From NCBI RefSeq assembly GCF_024585265.1, contig NZ_CP036533.1, forward strand, positions 5,589,001-5,653,000: a stretch of DNA of 64,000 nt, given 5' to 3'. The position numbers were made by a program, and so were the translations under genes. Shown one piece after another: positions 48,844 to 57,455 of the stretch. The notes beneath the pieces were generated by a model, which searched no databases, had not been told where the DNA came from, and saw only the letters and a program-made list of their open reading frames with translations. Each line of letters begins with the position of its first letter. Position 1 is the first letter of the stretch. The stretch comes from Bradyrhizobium sp. WBAH42. Lineage in GTDB: Bacteria > Pseudomonadota > Alphaproteobacteria > Rhizobiales > Xanthobacteraceae.

Positions 48844-49041
48844 ATGGCCACCGAAAAAGCCGAGACTGACCGCATTCCCGTAACCTTGGCGCTCTCGACC
48901 ATCACCTACCTGGAGAAGCTGGTGAGACAGGGCACCCACGGCACCAGCGTTCCCGGCGTCGCACGTACCTTGATCGAGGAAGGCATCCGTCTCGCCATCA
49001 AGGACGGACTGCTGTCGATTCGCGACAACGGCAGAACGTGA
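48844..49041 (+). CDS. Small helical protein, 65 residues
   Basis: The sequence MATEKAETDRIPVTLALSTI... continues with YLEKLVRQGTHGTSVPGVARTLIEEGIRLAIKDG, a strand-helix-helix pattern resembling a ribbon-helix-helix DNA-binding fold. I recall similar short proteins in Bradyrhizobium, but the family is unnamed. It lies 72 bp upstream of the GcrA-type gene in the same direction and may be co-transcribed with it. The regulatory role is inferred only from the predicted fold. Confidence 0.72.
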   Translation: MATEKAETDRIPVTLALSTITYLEKLVRQGTHGTSVPGVARTLIEEGIRLAIKDGLLSIRDNGRT

Positions 49042-49113
49042 GCGCGCGCCGAACGTGAGGCGGACGGATCTCGGAAGGCGGATGGCCACATCTGCAACCT
49101 GGGACCGTGACAC

Positions 49114-49593
49114 ATGCCTGTTCTCTCACCCACCTGGACCGACGAACGAATTGAACTCCTGAAGCAGCACTTCGAGGCCGGCCTCTCCTGTCGCGAGATC
49201 GCCGCCGACATCGGCGTCAGCCGCAACGCGGTGATCGGCAAATTGTCGCGCCTGAATCTGACGCGCGGCCGGACGGTCGACGACCGCAAGGTTCAGGACA
49301 GAGGCCTGGCTCCGGCGCGGGTGCGCAAGGCCGTGCCGCGGCTCCAATACGAGATGCTCGCCACGATCTATGGCGAGACCGATGCGCCGGTACTTGCAGG
49401 CCCGATCGACGAGGCCAACCGCTGCTCGCTGCTGGAGCTGTCCGAGAATCGCTGCCGCTGGCCGATCTCGACGCCGGGCGCAGACGATTTCTGCTTCTGC
49501 GGCAACACGGCGCCGGACGGCCAGCCCTATTGCGCCGGCCATAGCCGCCTCGCCTACCGGCCGCCTGTGCGCGCCCGCGCGATACGCGGCTGA
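49114..49593 (+). CDS. gcrA: GcrA-type cell-cycle regulator
   Basis: A 159-residue GcrA-family protein, an alphaproteobacterial cell-cycle regulator that binds sigma-70 RNA polymerase at CcrM-methylated GANTC promoters. The N-terminal helix-turn-helix is WTDERIELLKQHFEAGLSCREIAADIGVSRNAVIGKLSRLNL. The C-terminal sigma-interacting part has the LELSENRCRWPISTPGADDFCFCGN...GQPYCAGHSRLAY cysteine/histidine pattern. The length is close to Caulobacter GcrA. The ATG at 49114 gives MPVLSPTWTDERIE. It is followed by a strong terminator. Confidence 0.93.
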   Translation: MPVLSPTWTDERIELLKQHFEAGLSCREIAADIGVSRNAVIGKLSRLNLTRGRTVDDRKVQDRGLAPARVRKAVPRLQYEMLATIYGETDAPVLAGPIDEANRCSLLELSENRCRWPISTPGADDFCFCGNTAPDGQPYCAGHSRLAYRPPVRARAIRG

Positions 49594-49616
49594 CGTTGGC
49601 CGCATCTCAACGCAAA

Positions 49617-49646
49617 AAACCTCCGGCGGGGCATCGCCGGAGGTTT
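49617..49646 (+). terminator. Rho-independent terminator of gcrA
   Basis: Arms AAACCTCCGGCG and CGCCGGAGGTTT pair over 12 bp around a GGGCAT loop, 24 bp after the gcrA stop. Confidence 0.88.
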
Positions 49647-49814
49647 CTGGAGGCTTAGCATGAAGCTAAGAGCCGCAACTTTCGTATCTGGCTGAAAGCT
49701 ATATAGCTTAGTAGCTCAAGTAAGTAAATAAGTTTGACGCCATCGAATCGCATGGCTCGCCTTCGTGTTCCGCAACGGCAATTCGATTTTTCAGAAGACA
49801 AATGCCCATGAAAA

Positions 49815-49840
49815 AACCCCGGCGGTTTCCCGCCGGGGTT
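49815..49840 (-). terminator. Rho-independent terminator of the porin gene
   Basis: Arms AACCCCGGCGG and CCGCCGGGGTT with a TTTC loop lie 26 bp past the porin stop; the minus strand continues with TTTTTTC. Confidence 0.92.
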
Positions 49841-49865
49841 CTCCGATCGATTGCGCGATCGATGA

Positions 49866-51353
49866 TCAGAAGTTGCGCTGAGCGCGCAGCAGCATGCTGA
49901 CCGAGTTCTGGTCCTTCAGCTCGTACACGGCCGCCGGCTTCGCAGCCGAGGCAATGCCCGGGCTGGCGATGGAGCCAGAGTACTTCTGGTCCAGACGCGA
50001 CCAGCTCAAGTCGGCCGTGAACGCCAGGTTCTTGACGGGGGTCCACACGGTGTTGACACCGACCACCGCGAAGTTGAAGTCCGGATTACAGGTCGCACCG
50101 GCCACGGCGATCGCAGCGAAGTTGGTGCAGATCAGGCCTTTGCCTGTCGTGCCGTACCTCAGCTGGGCATAACCACCGTACACTGCGCTCGCCCAGTTCG
50201 GGCTCCAGTTGTGGGTGTAGCCACCACGGACGCCCCAGGTCTTGACGGTATCGATGCCGGTAGCCGTTCCGAACACGCCGTCAGCCAGACCGGCGAACCC
50301 GGTGCTCTGATACGCGCCATTGCTGCTTCCGCTGAACATGAAGAAGCTCTGCGGGAACAGGCTCTGGAAGTTGTAGCGCGTCGCGCCGTCCGTGTAGACA
50401 GCCTGCAGGTTGATGACGTCACCCGCGCCGGTCGGGATGTTCTTGATCGACAAAGCGCCCTGCACGGCCCAGCCCCACTTGTCGGAGGGATGACCGGAGA
50501 CTTCGGTCGCGCCGTAATAGGCTGCATGGAGCTCATGCGCGGCAACCGACAGCTGAGCCATGCCCCAGGCCTGGTCGACACGAACCTGACCGATGATTTC
50601 GGGCGAACGCGTGCCGCCCCAGGCGCTGGCGCCATAGACGCCGGTCACGAACTGAGCAGCCGTGCCCGAGGACACGTTCCAGAGGTTCGACTGACCATTA
50701 TTCGCCGAGGTCTCGTCCTGCAGCGCAAACGAAGCAGTGATGCCCTGGCCGAAGTCAGCCGTGTAGGCAACCTGGTTCACGCCGTTGACGTGGTTGGAGC
50801 CGCCCGGAATGGTATCGGGGCCGCCAGCCGGATAGCTCTGCCAAGGAGCGTCGAAGATCGAGACCGTGCGGCCGAAGGTGAAGCCCGCGAACTGAATGAA
50901 CGCATGCTAGAGGCCGAGCGAAGCCGAACTGGCCGAGAACGCCGAGGGATTGCTGCCGGTGACGTTCGTAGAGTCATAGCTGAAGACCGCGTCGGCGTAG
51001 GTGCGAACGACGCCGTATTCGGTCGCCGTGCGCGTGTCGACGTTGAAGTCGAAACGAGCGCGGCTGAAATAGTAGTTGGTCAGACGGTTGTTGGACCCGC
51101 CGTTCACAGTGCTCGAGCTGTTCCTGAAGCCATAGTCGCCGCCGCCGCCGAGAAGCATGTCAGCGCGGACGTAACCACCCAGCTTGATGCAGGTGTCGGT
51201 GCCCGGGATGTAGTAGAAACCTGCGCCGTACAGCGAGCAGATCTTCACGTATTCGACCGCCTTGGCCTTGACCGGAAGATCAGCCGCCTGAGCTCCACCG
51301 ACGGCGATCAGGGTCGCCGCAGTGCCGAGCAAAAGGCTCTTCACCATTTTCAT
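49866..51353 (-). pseudogene. Porin gene interrupted by an in-frame amber stop
   Basis: The whole span is one open frame except for a TAG at 50907-50909. The first 148 codons encode a signal peptide (SLLLGTAATLIAVGGAQAADLPVKA) and porin_2-family N-terminus (VEYVKICSLYGAGFYYIPGT, CIKLGGYVRADM) up to ASSASLGL. After TAG the same frame continues HAFIQFAGFTFGRTVSIFDA to the end, finishing ...SVSMLLRAQRNF with the terminal Phe required for barrel assembly. Most porins of this family read E, K or Q where the stop lies, so one base change accounts for it. An ATG at 50780 could start only the C-terminal part, without an export signal. Unless suppressed, no functional porin is made. Confidence 0.88.
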
Positions 51354-51764
51354 TTAAAACCTCCAAGTTGCTCATTTGACGGAGACCGGACCGTGCGGCC
51401 CCCCAGATCCCCGTCTCTTCATCAAATCCGCTCGGCCGCTTCGCGTTTTCGGACGTACCCGCATTCGCGAGGGACGTGAGCGAACCACCTGCAACGGGAC
51501 GATCGAGAACCCCCCACCGTCACGGATCAATATGCCCGCACAGTTCCGTTAATCAAAATAGTTTATTAGATCAGCTTTGTGGTTTCACTAACCCTGTGTC
51601 TGCGGCGCAACACCGGTGCTGAGCGAAAAAGACTGACTGGGTCATATTTGTAGTTTTCGTGACACGATTACCCTGCTCTGCACTTGCATCAGAGCAGAGT
51701 TGCGTGGACTATGCCCACCCCATATGAGCCGTGGGAAAGAGAATCAGCTTGCGGGAGTGACGCT
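51354..51764. other. Divergent regulatory region of porin and marR
   Basis: No gene is seen in these 411 bp. The centre is AT-rich (TTAATCAAAATAGTTTATTAG around 51550). A perfect inverted repeat, CTGCTCTG (51673-51680) with CAGAGCAG (51690-51697), lies 70-90 bp upstream of the marR start and may be an operator. Confidence 0.5.
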
Positions 51765-52271
51765 GTGTCCGCGACGAGGAAGGAAGGCGCGCGCCTGCGC
51801 ACCATCGGCAACCTGGATATCATCAGGCGCTTCACCTGGGAGATATCGTCGATCAACATGTATCTTGAGGAGCTGCGTCAGTTCTGGGCGAGGACGCTCG
51901 GCATCAGCGGGCCGCAATGGCTGATCCTGATGGCGATTTCCGACCTCGACAAGGACGACGGCATTCCGGTCAACGTCGTGTCCAAGCTCCTTCACGTCGA
52001 TCCCTCCTTCGTCACCACCCAGTCCAAGCTGCTGGAAAAGAAGGGCCTGCTGCGCCGCCGCCCCTCGCCGACCGACGCGCGCGTGGTCCGGCTGTCCCTG
52101 ACCGAGAAGACGCAGAAGCACCTGGCGAGCCTCAACGAGCAGTACAAGACTATCAAGGAATTCGTCTTCCAGGAGTTCGACGAGGCCGAGCTCACCGAAT
52201 TCACCACCAAGCTCGCGACGTTGAAGACCCGCCTGGAAAAGGCCTGCGTCCGCCTCACCCTGGACTTCTGA
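51765..52271 (+). CDS. MarR-family transcriptional regulator
   Basis: A 168-residue winged-helix regulator with the DNA-binding core VNVVSKLLHVDPSFVTTQSKLLEKKGLLRRRPSPTDARVVRLSLTEKTQKHL. It has long flanking helices, including RFTWEISSINMYLEELRQFWARTLG, for dimerisation. I prefer the GTG at 51765, which follows GGGAGTGA; an ATG 54 nt upstream (51711) is in frame but lacks a good ribosome site. It is divergent from the broken porin gene and converges with the hydrolase gene. Target and ligand are unknown. Confidence 0.88.
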   Translation: MSATRKEGARLRTIGNLDIIRRFTWEISSINMYLEELRQFWARTLGISGPQWLILMAISDLDKDDGIPVNVVSKLLHVDPSFVTTQSKLLEKKGLLRRRPSPTDARVVRLSLTEKTQKHLASLNEQYKTIKEFVFQEFDEAELTEFTTKLATLKTRLEKACVRLTLDF

Positions 52272-52285
52272 CGGTCGCGCCGCCG

Positions 52286-53398
52286 CTAGATTCGCAGGCC
52301 GCCGCCGAGCCGCGATTCCAGCCAGTCGAAGATGTATTCGTTGGCAAGACTCGGATTGTCGGCATGGGCCTGCGCCGCGCCGGTCTCCGCCGCGGTGAAC
52401 ACTTTCAGCATCACATCCGAGCTGCCGAGCCGGGAGTCCCGGACGAGCTGACGCGCCCGGTCCGCCTTGAGCCAGCCGTCCTCGCCGAGCGTGATCAGCA
52501 CCGGACAGTCGGCGCTGGAGGCCATCAGTGGCGCATGCGGCACCGGGACGATGCTGACGTCGCTCATCGCGAATCGGCTGGCGAAGAAGGCCCGCTCGTG
52601 CAGGTCCCACAGGCCGCCGTCGCAGACGGCGGCGGCAAGCCGCGGCTCCTGCAGCACCGCACGTGCGACGAAGGACGAGCCCCAGCCATCGGCGATGATC
52701 CCGACGCGGGCGAAGTCGACGTCCTGCCGCGTCTCCAGATAGTCCATGACGCCGGGGATCGCGCTCTCGAGATCCTGGCGCCGCAGCAGCGCATCGAGAA
52801 AATCGTCGCGCTGATCGCCGAACAGGTCGAGCGCCAGCATCGAGAAGCCGCGCTCGCGCGCATGCGGCACGAGCTTGAACAGAAATTCTTCCTTGCGGTG
52901 GCCGGGCTCACCGATGCAGATCACGGTCGGAGCCGGCTCCTTCCCCGATGACGCAGGAAGGAAATAGCCCTGCAGCGAATGCCCGTCGAGCCAGGGTATC
53001 GTCACCACCTCTCCGGCGGGGCTGCGCGCGGCGAGATAGCGGCGCGCGCATTCCTGCATCGCCAGCACCGCGACCCAGCGGCGCTCATCGGAGGGGTCGA
53101 GCGGCATCGCCGCGGCACCATAATAGTTCATCGCGCGTAGCCAATTGCGCTGCGCGCTGGCCAGGTGTCCTTCCGCGAACGCGGTCTCCGCGCGCTGCCG
53201 ATTGGTCTGCGCCAGCTTCTTCCACTCGCGATACCAGGAATTGTCGTCGGCGCCTTTCAGCCGCCGCGCGATCATCAGGCATTCCGCGATCGTGGCGCCG
53301 CCTTCTTGGGCTGCGGTGAGGAGCCGCGTGAACTCAGCCGAGATGTCCTCTCGTTCCGGGCAAAGGGTCCAGTCTTCGGAGAGGCATGCGGGGATCAT
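52286..53398 (-). CDS. Alpha/beta hydrolase-like protein lacking the nucleophilic serine
   Basis: A 370-residue protein of the FrsA/DUF1100-like or 2,6-dihydroxypseudooxynicotine-hydrolase type: a helical N-terminal part (to about 130) and an alpha/beta hydrolase domain with TVICIGEPGHRKEEFLFKLV and SMLALDLFGDQ. The nucleophile elbow reads IIADGWGSSF (near 234-243), so Gly stands where the family has Ser. The acid (LGEDGWLK) and possible histidine (AAQAHADNP) are still seen. It may be a non-catalytic binder or may use another residue. It is transcribed alone, converging on marR. Confidence 0.8.
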   Translation of the reverse strand: MIPACLSEDWTLCPEREDISAEFTRLLTAAQEGGATIAECLMIARRLKGADDNSWYREWKKLAQTNRQRAETAFAEGHLASAQRNWLRAMNYYGAAAMPLDPSDERRWVAVLAMQECARRYLAARSPAGEVVTIPWLDGHSLQGYFLPASSGKEPAPTVICIGEPGHRKEEFLFKLVPHARERGFSMLALDLFGDQRDDFLDALLRRQDLESAIPGVMDYLETRQDVDFARVGIIADGWGSSFVARAVLQEPRLAAAVCDGGLWDLHERAFFASRFAMSDVSIVPVPHAPLMASSADCPVLITLGEDGWLKADRARQLVRDSRLGSSDVMLKVFTAAETGAAQAHADNPSLANEYIFDWLESRLGGGLRI

Positions 53399-53404
53399 CG
53401 GGAG

Positions 53405-53524
53405 CTACGTTCTATGTCGCCTTACACAGGACTGACTAAACCATTTCAGATCGCCGACCAAGCCGCCGCGCGCGCCACTACAGGCATTTGAGATCAACAT
53501 CGCTTGAACATCGTCATGATGCAT
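53405..53524 (-). CDS. Possible 39-residue peptide
   Basis: A short frame (MHHDDVQAMLISNACSGARG...) is preceded by GGGGGAGGTCACGC, a very strong ribosome-binding site at good spacing. It holds two cysteines and a basic C-terminus (SCVRRHRT). No family is recognised. It lies between the SDR gene and the hydrolase gene on the same strand. The ribosome site is the only real evidence. Confidence 0.35.
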   Translation of the reverse strand: MHHDDVQAMLISNACSGARGGLVGDLKWFSQSCVRRHRT

Positions 53525-53649
53525 GCGTGACCTCCCCCACAGCTCATCGAGTGGGGCGAACGTTGGCAGGAGCTGGCACACAAAATTGTTCGAGCCTCTC
53601 TTGCCATGACGATCATCATACCCATATTGGCGCGCCCCCAAGGGCGGCC

Positions 53650-54621
53650 TCAACCAAGCCGCCAGCCGACCTCCTGCGTCAAACTTTCGTAGAAGGCGCG
53701 GTCGTAAGCCTGCTCCGGCGTGGCGCGCACGCGCTCGTCGAGGCGCTTGGCATCCTCGCCGACGAGGATGCGCCACCGCTCCGCCTTGACGCCGTCGAGA
53801 ATGATCGTCGCCGCCTGCGCGGCCGTGGTCGGCGCGTCCTCCAGGAAGCTGCGGGCGCGCTCGGCGAACGCCGCCTGGATGTTCTCGTCCGACATCTTGT
53901 CGGTATCCGGCACGCCGGCCGCAGCCATGCGCTTGCGGGTCAGCGCCACCTCGTCGGCATTGAGCTGCTCCGAACCGTCGCCGCTCTGCACCTTGCGCGA
54001 ATTGGAGACGATCGACGTGCCGATGTGGCCGGGCATCACCACCGAGCACTTGACGTGCGGGGCATGCAGGCGAAGATCGTTGATCAGCGCTTCGGTAAAT
54101 CCCTTCACCGCGAACTTGGCTGCGCTGTAGGCGGTGTGCGCCTGGTTCATGCCGATCGAGGCCCAGAAGCCGTTGACGCTCGCGGTGTTGACGATGTGGG
54201 CCTCGTCCGCGGCGACCAGCATCGGCAGGAACGTGCGCACCCCGAGATAGACGCCGCCCCAGCAGATGTTGAAGGTGCGCTCCCATTGCTCGCGGGTGTT
54301 GGTGAACAGGCTGCCGCCGCCGCCGATGCCGGCATTGTTGAACAACAGATGGATCCTGTCCGTCTTCTGCTGCTCGGCGAGCTCGTCGCGAAAGCGCTTC
54401 AGGTGATCCTCGATCGCGACGTCGGCGACGTGCGTCGTGACGCGCAGGCCCTGCGGCAGCTTCTCGACTTCGCAGAGCCGCTTGGTCTCGGCCATGGCCG
54501 CTTCCGAGACGTCGCACATCGCGACGTTGCAGCCTTCGGCGACGAGCTGCCGCGCGAGCTCGCGCCCCATTCCCGTGCCGCCGCCGGTGATGACTGCGAT
54601 CTTTCCAGCAAAATCCTTCAT
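53650..54621 (-). CDS. Short-chain dehydrogenase/reductase
   Basis: A 323-residue classical SDR. The cofactor motif is VITGGGTGMGRELARQL (residues 9-25), with CDVSE afterwards suggesting NAD(H) preference, then FNNAGIGGGG, a catalytic serine in NTASVNGFW, and the Y-x-x-x-K pair in AYSAAKFAVKGF. A longer-than-usual C-terminus (about 60 extra residues) contains ARSFLEDAPTTAAQAATIILDGVKAERWRILVGEDA, typical of a group often annotated as acetoin or steroid-type dehydrogenases. The ATG at 54621 gives MKDFAGKIAVITGG. The substrate is unknown. Confidence 0.93.
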   Translation of the reverse strand: MKDFAGKIAVITGGGTGMGRELARQLVAEGCNVAMCDVSEAAMAETKRLCEVEKLPQGLRVTTHVADVAIEDHLKRFRDELAEQQKTDRIHLLFNNAGIGGGGSLFTNTREQWERTFNICWGGVYLGVRTFLPMLVAADEAHIVNTASVNGFWASIGMNQAHTAYSAAKFAVKGFTEALINDLRLHAPHVKCSVVMPGHIGTSIVSNSRKVQSGDGSEQLNADEVALTRKRMAAAGVPDTDKMSDENIQAAFAERARSFLEDAPTTAAQAATIILDGVKAERWRILVGEDAKRLDERVRATPEQAYDRAFYESLTQEVGWRLG

Positions 54622-55026
54622 GGGACTTCGGTCCCTCCCCTTGTCGGTGTGTTTCTTGGTCACGGCGCCGCTGACCGCGGCGCGCGCAAAACTGTAGCAG
54701 CGCGACATCCACGGGTAAAAGCGTGCGCTGCCATCCTCGCCTTCGGTTATTTCGGCAGGCGGACTACGGGCGACGCTGTGCGGGCCTTGTGAAGTGGCTC
54801 ATAGGCAACGCGGCCCGGACAATCGATCATTCCCGGGTATTTTCCTGCAGGTCCCCCGTATTTGTCCGGCTTCGGGTTAATGGCATTTTTTTTACAATCC
54901 GAATCGTCAAATGGGGGCGGACGCTGGGTTGAGTCGACTGGGCCAGCGTGTTGTTTGCGTGTCACAGGCTCTGGCACTCCGCTTGCATCCTCTTCGTGGT
55001 CAGAAACAACCGACGAGGTGATAGGA
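54622..55026. other. Intergenic region between SDR and small hypothetical gene
   Basis: About 400 bp with an AT-rich part around 54880-54905 and no convincing protein-coding frame. It must hold the divergent promoters of the SDR gene and the 79-residue protein gene. Confidence 0.45.
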
Positions 55027-55266
55027 ATGTTCGTGACCGTCGTTGCCGTGCTTTGCCGGCTTGGCGCAGCCAGCTCAGGCAGTTGCGTCGAGGAAATCGT
55101 GACCGACAGCAACATGACGCCCGAGATTTCGCTGATGCAGTGCGCGATCGGCGCACAAGCGCCTCTTGCGAAGTGGATGGGCGAGCATCCGATCTATCAC
55201 GCGAACTGGCGCCTCGAGCGCTACAAATGCGTGCCGGGTCACTATGAGATCAAGGGCCACGCTTAA
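55027..55266 (+). CDS. Small cysteine-containing hypothetical protein, 79 residues
   Basis: The protein begins MFVTVVAVLCRLGAASSGSCVEEI, a short hydrophobic start, and continues EISLMQCAIGAQAPLAKWMGEHP and WRLERYKCVPGHYEIKGHA. Four cysteines and the CxIGAQ...KWMxEHP...WRLxRYKCVPG pattern resemble a small conserved protein I recall from Bradyrhizobium. The ATG at 55027 follows GAGGTGATAGGA, a good ribosome site. It may be exported or membrane-tethered. No function is known. Confidence 0.72.
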   Translation: MFVTVVAVLCRLGAASSGSCVEEIVTDSNMTPEISLMQCAIGAQAPLAKWMGEHPIYHANWRLERYKCVPGHYEIKGHA

Positions 55267-55418
55267 GGCCCCGCAAAACTACTGGTGCCAAGACCACGGA
55301 TACCAGGACGACCGAGCCAAGAGGAAACGCCCCGGGGGCCGCTTATCCCTCCGTGCGGACAGTGCCAGCGCCAGACCGATCGCGGCAGGCGCTCTGTGAC
55401 AATGATCACGCCCTCCTT

Positions 55419-56399
55419 CTAAGCCACCTCACGCACGATGATCGCACGCGCCCGCCGCCCTTCCGGGGTCGGCATCAGCGCGAAGTTGTGCGGTTGCTCG
55501 CGCAGGAGATGCAGCTCGACCGGCACGCCCACCGCCCTCGCCCTCGCGGCAAGATCGACGCTGTCGGGATACAGAAGATCGCGCGTGCCCGAAAAGATCG
55601 TCATCGGCGCCAGCGCGCGGAAGGAGCCGTTGAGCGGGCTGACGAAGGGATGGCCGACATCGAGCTCGCCGGCATAAAGACGTGCCGCCTCGACGATGCC
55701 CGGAATGTCCTGGATCGGATCGAGCGCCGCGATCGCAACCTGCTCCGGACGGCTGATAGAGGCATCGGCCGCAGGCGAGATCAGCAGCATCCGGCTCGGC
55801 TGCCGATGACCGCGATCGCGCAGCCATTGGCAGGCGGCGAGCGCAAGGCCAGCGCCCGCCGAATTGCCGACGACTGTCACCTTTGCGTCGCCCGCGTCTT
55901 CCAGCAGCATGCGCAGCAGCTCGGCCGTCGCCGGCACGACGTCCTTGGCGGTCGCCCGCGGCGCCAGCGGATAGATCGGCACGACGCAGCAGACGCGCGC
56001 CTTGCGCGTCATCTCGCCGGCGAAGCGCCAATGCGCCGGCACGATCTCGTTGATGTAGCCGCCGCCATGCAGGAACATGACGTAGTTGCAGCCCTCGTGG
56101 CCTGACGCCGGCGCGGTGTAATAGACCGGCCAGCCGCCCATCTTGGTCAGGGTCACCTCGACGCCGCCGCCAAGTCCCGTCGGCTCGAACGAGGCCGGAT
56201 CCAATGCGAGCTTCTGCACGTGTGCCTGCACGACCTCGGCTGATGCCAGCTGCTTCTTGAATGGCAGCAGCCGCAGCAGCAGGTTGAAGGCCCGGCTTTG
56301 CAGGCTTGGTGCTGGATCGCGCGGTGCCCGCGCGCCGAATACGCAGCCGCCCGGACAGAATTGAAGGGCCGATACAAGTCTCGCAACGCTCATCGCCAC
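55419..56399 (-). CDS. Hormone-sensitive-lipase-type esterase
   Basis: A 326-residue carboxylesterase of the bacterial HSL family (family IV). The oxyanion motif is FLHGGGYIN, the nucleophile motif VVGNSAGAGLALAA, the acid lies in FSGTRDLLYPDS, and the histidine in REQPHNFALMP. A hydrophobic helical N-terminus (FNLLLRLLPFKKQL) may form the cap. It hydrolyses short acyl esters; the natural substrate is unknown. It is divergent from a TetR gene with about 70-115 bp between starts, so TetR control is likely. Confidence 0.92.
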   Translation of the reverse strand: MAMSVARLVSALQFCPGGCVFGARAPRDPAPSLQSRAFNLLLRLLPFKKQLASAEVVQAHVQKLALDPASFEPTGLGGGVEVTLTKMGGWPVYYTAPASGHEGCNYVMFLHGGGYINEIVPAHWRFAGEMTRKARVCCVVPIYPLAPRATAKDVVPATAELLRMLLEDAGDAKVTVVGNSAGAGLALAACQWLRDRGHRQPSRMLLISPAADASISRPEQVAIAALDPIQDIPGIVEAARLYAGELDVGHPFVSPLNGSFRALAPMTIFSGTRDLLYPDSVDLAARARAVGVPVELHLLREQPHNFALMPTPEGRRARAIIVREVA

Positions 56400-56466
56400 A
56401 TCCCCATCCGGCTGTTTCGACCCGGCGACAAAGAGGCTTGCCGACCCGCCGCCACTTGCCGATATA

Positions 56467-57138
56467 ATGCGAGCATTCGCTCGCTTTTCCTACTCGCATT
56501 CAGATCACAAGACCGTGGCCCGCAAACCGCCCACAAAACCCCGGAAAAACGCCTCGCAGGAGCGATCCCGCGCCACCGTCGACGCGCTGGTCGAGGCAAC
56601 TGCTCGCATTCTGGTCAAGGAAGGCTTCGAGAAGGCCAGCACCAACCGCATCGCCGAGATCGCCGGGGTCAGCGTCGGCTCGCTCTATCAATATTTTCCA
56701 AGCAAGGAAGCCCTCGTCGCCGCCGTGATCGACCGCCACAACGATGCGATCATGACGGTCGTGCGCGCCGCCTTCGCGGAGGTCGCCGACCTGCCGATCG
56801 AGAAGGCCGTGCGCCGCCTCGTCACGGTCGCGATCGAGGCCCATCACATCGATCCGAACCTGCACCGCGTCCTCGCCGAGCAGATCCCCCGCTCCGGCCA
56901 CCTCGCGGAGGTCGAAGCCTACAGCCACGAGATCCACGCCCTCGTGCGCACCTATCTCGAACGCCACCGCAAGGAGATGCGCAAGATCGATCCCGCGCTC
57001 GCAGCGTTCATGTGCGTGAGCACGATCGAAGCCATCGCGCACAACACGGTGCTGAACGGCGCCGAGATGCTGTCGGAGAAGATGCTGAAGGTGCTGGTGG
57101 ACGAGACGACCCGGATGGTGGTGGGGTATTTGAGATAG
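56467..57138 (+). CDS. TetR-family transcriptional regulator
   Basis: A 223-residue TetR protein: the N-terminal HTH is ATVDALVEATARILVKEGFEKASTNRIAEIAGVSVGSLYQYFPSKEALVAAVIDRH, and the C-terminal ligand-binding helices end with IDPALAAFMCVSTIEAIAHNTVLNGAEMLSEKM. The start may be the GTG at 56515 (VARKPPTKP...) rather than 56467. Its position next to the divergent esterase gene suggests it represses that gene. A fragment closely resembling its C-terminal part is found at 58018-58098. Confidence 0.92.
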   Translation: MRAFARFSYSHSDHKTVARKPPTKPRKNASQERSRATVDALVEATARILVKEGFEKASTNRIAEIAGVSVGSLYQYFPSKEALVAAVIDRHNDAIMTVVRAAFAEVADLPIEKAVRRLVTVAIEAHHIDPNLHRVLAEQIPRSGHLAEVEAYSHEIHALVRTYLERHRKEMRKIDPALAAFMCVSTIEAIAHNTVLNGAEMLSEKMLKVLVDETTRMVVGYLR

Positions 57139-57455
57139 GTGGGCGCCGAGCCAGGGCACTTGCGATCTAGCTACGCACGACGCTTCTAGCTTCGCACCTG
57201 GCCTGATGAAGATCGCTCTCCCTGCCTCCGAAGCTGATCGTATCGCGCGCCCACCTCCGCCCGGACGCGACCACCTCGTTGATTTAAATATTTAAATATA
57301 TTTAATTCCGGAAAATAAATGCCTTATTATTTGAGGTTGGAGAGCGGGAGGTGCTCCGCGGTGTCGGTACGCCATCACCGTTCTGCGCTTGTTAGGAACG
57401 CGACCTCGGGAGCTTGCATTGTCGGCTTGATCTTCAATCGTTCATGAGGTCGACA
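57139..57455. other. AT-rich intergenic region
   Basis: A 317-bp gap with an unusually AT-rich block (GATTTAAATATTTAAATATA and onward, 57278-57340) in an otherwise GC-rich window. No gene is seen. The block may be a promoter or a curved-DNA site upstream of the RlpA-like gene. Confidence 0.5.
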
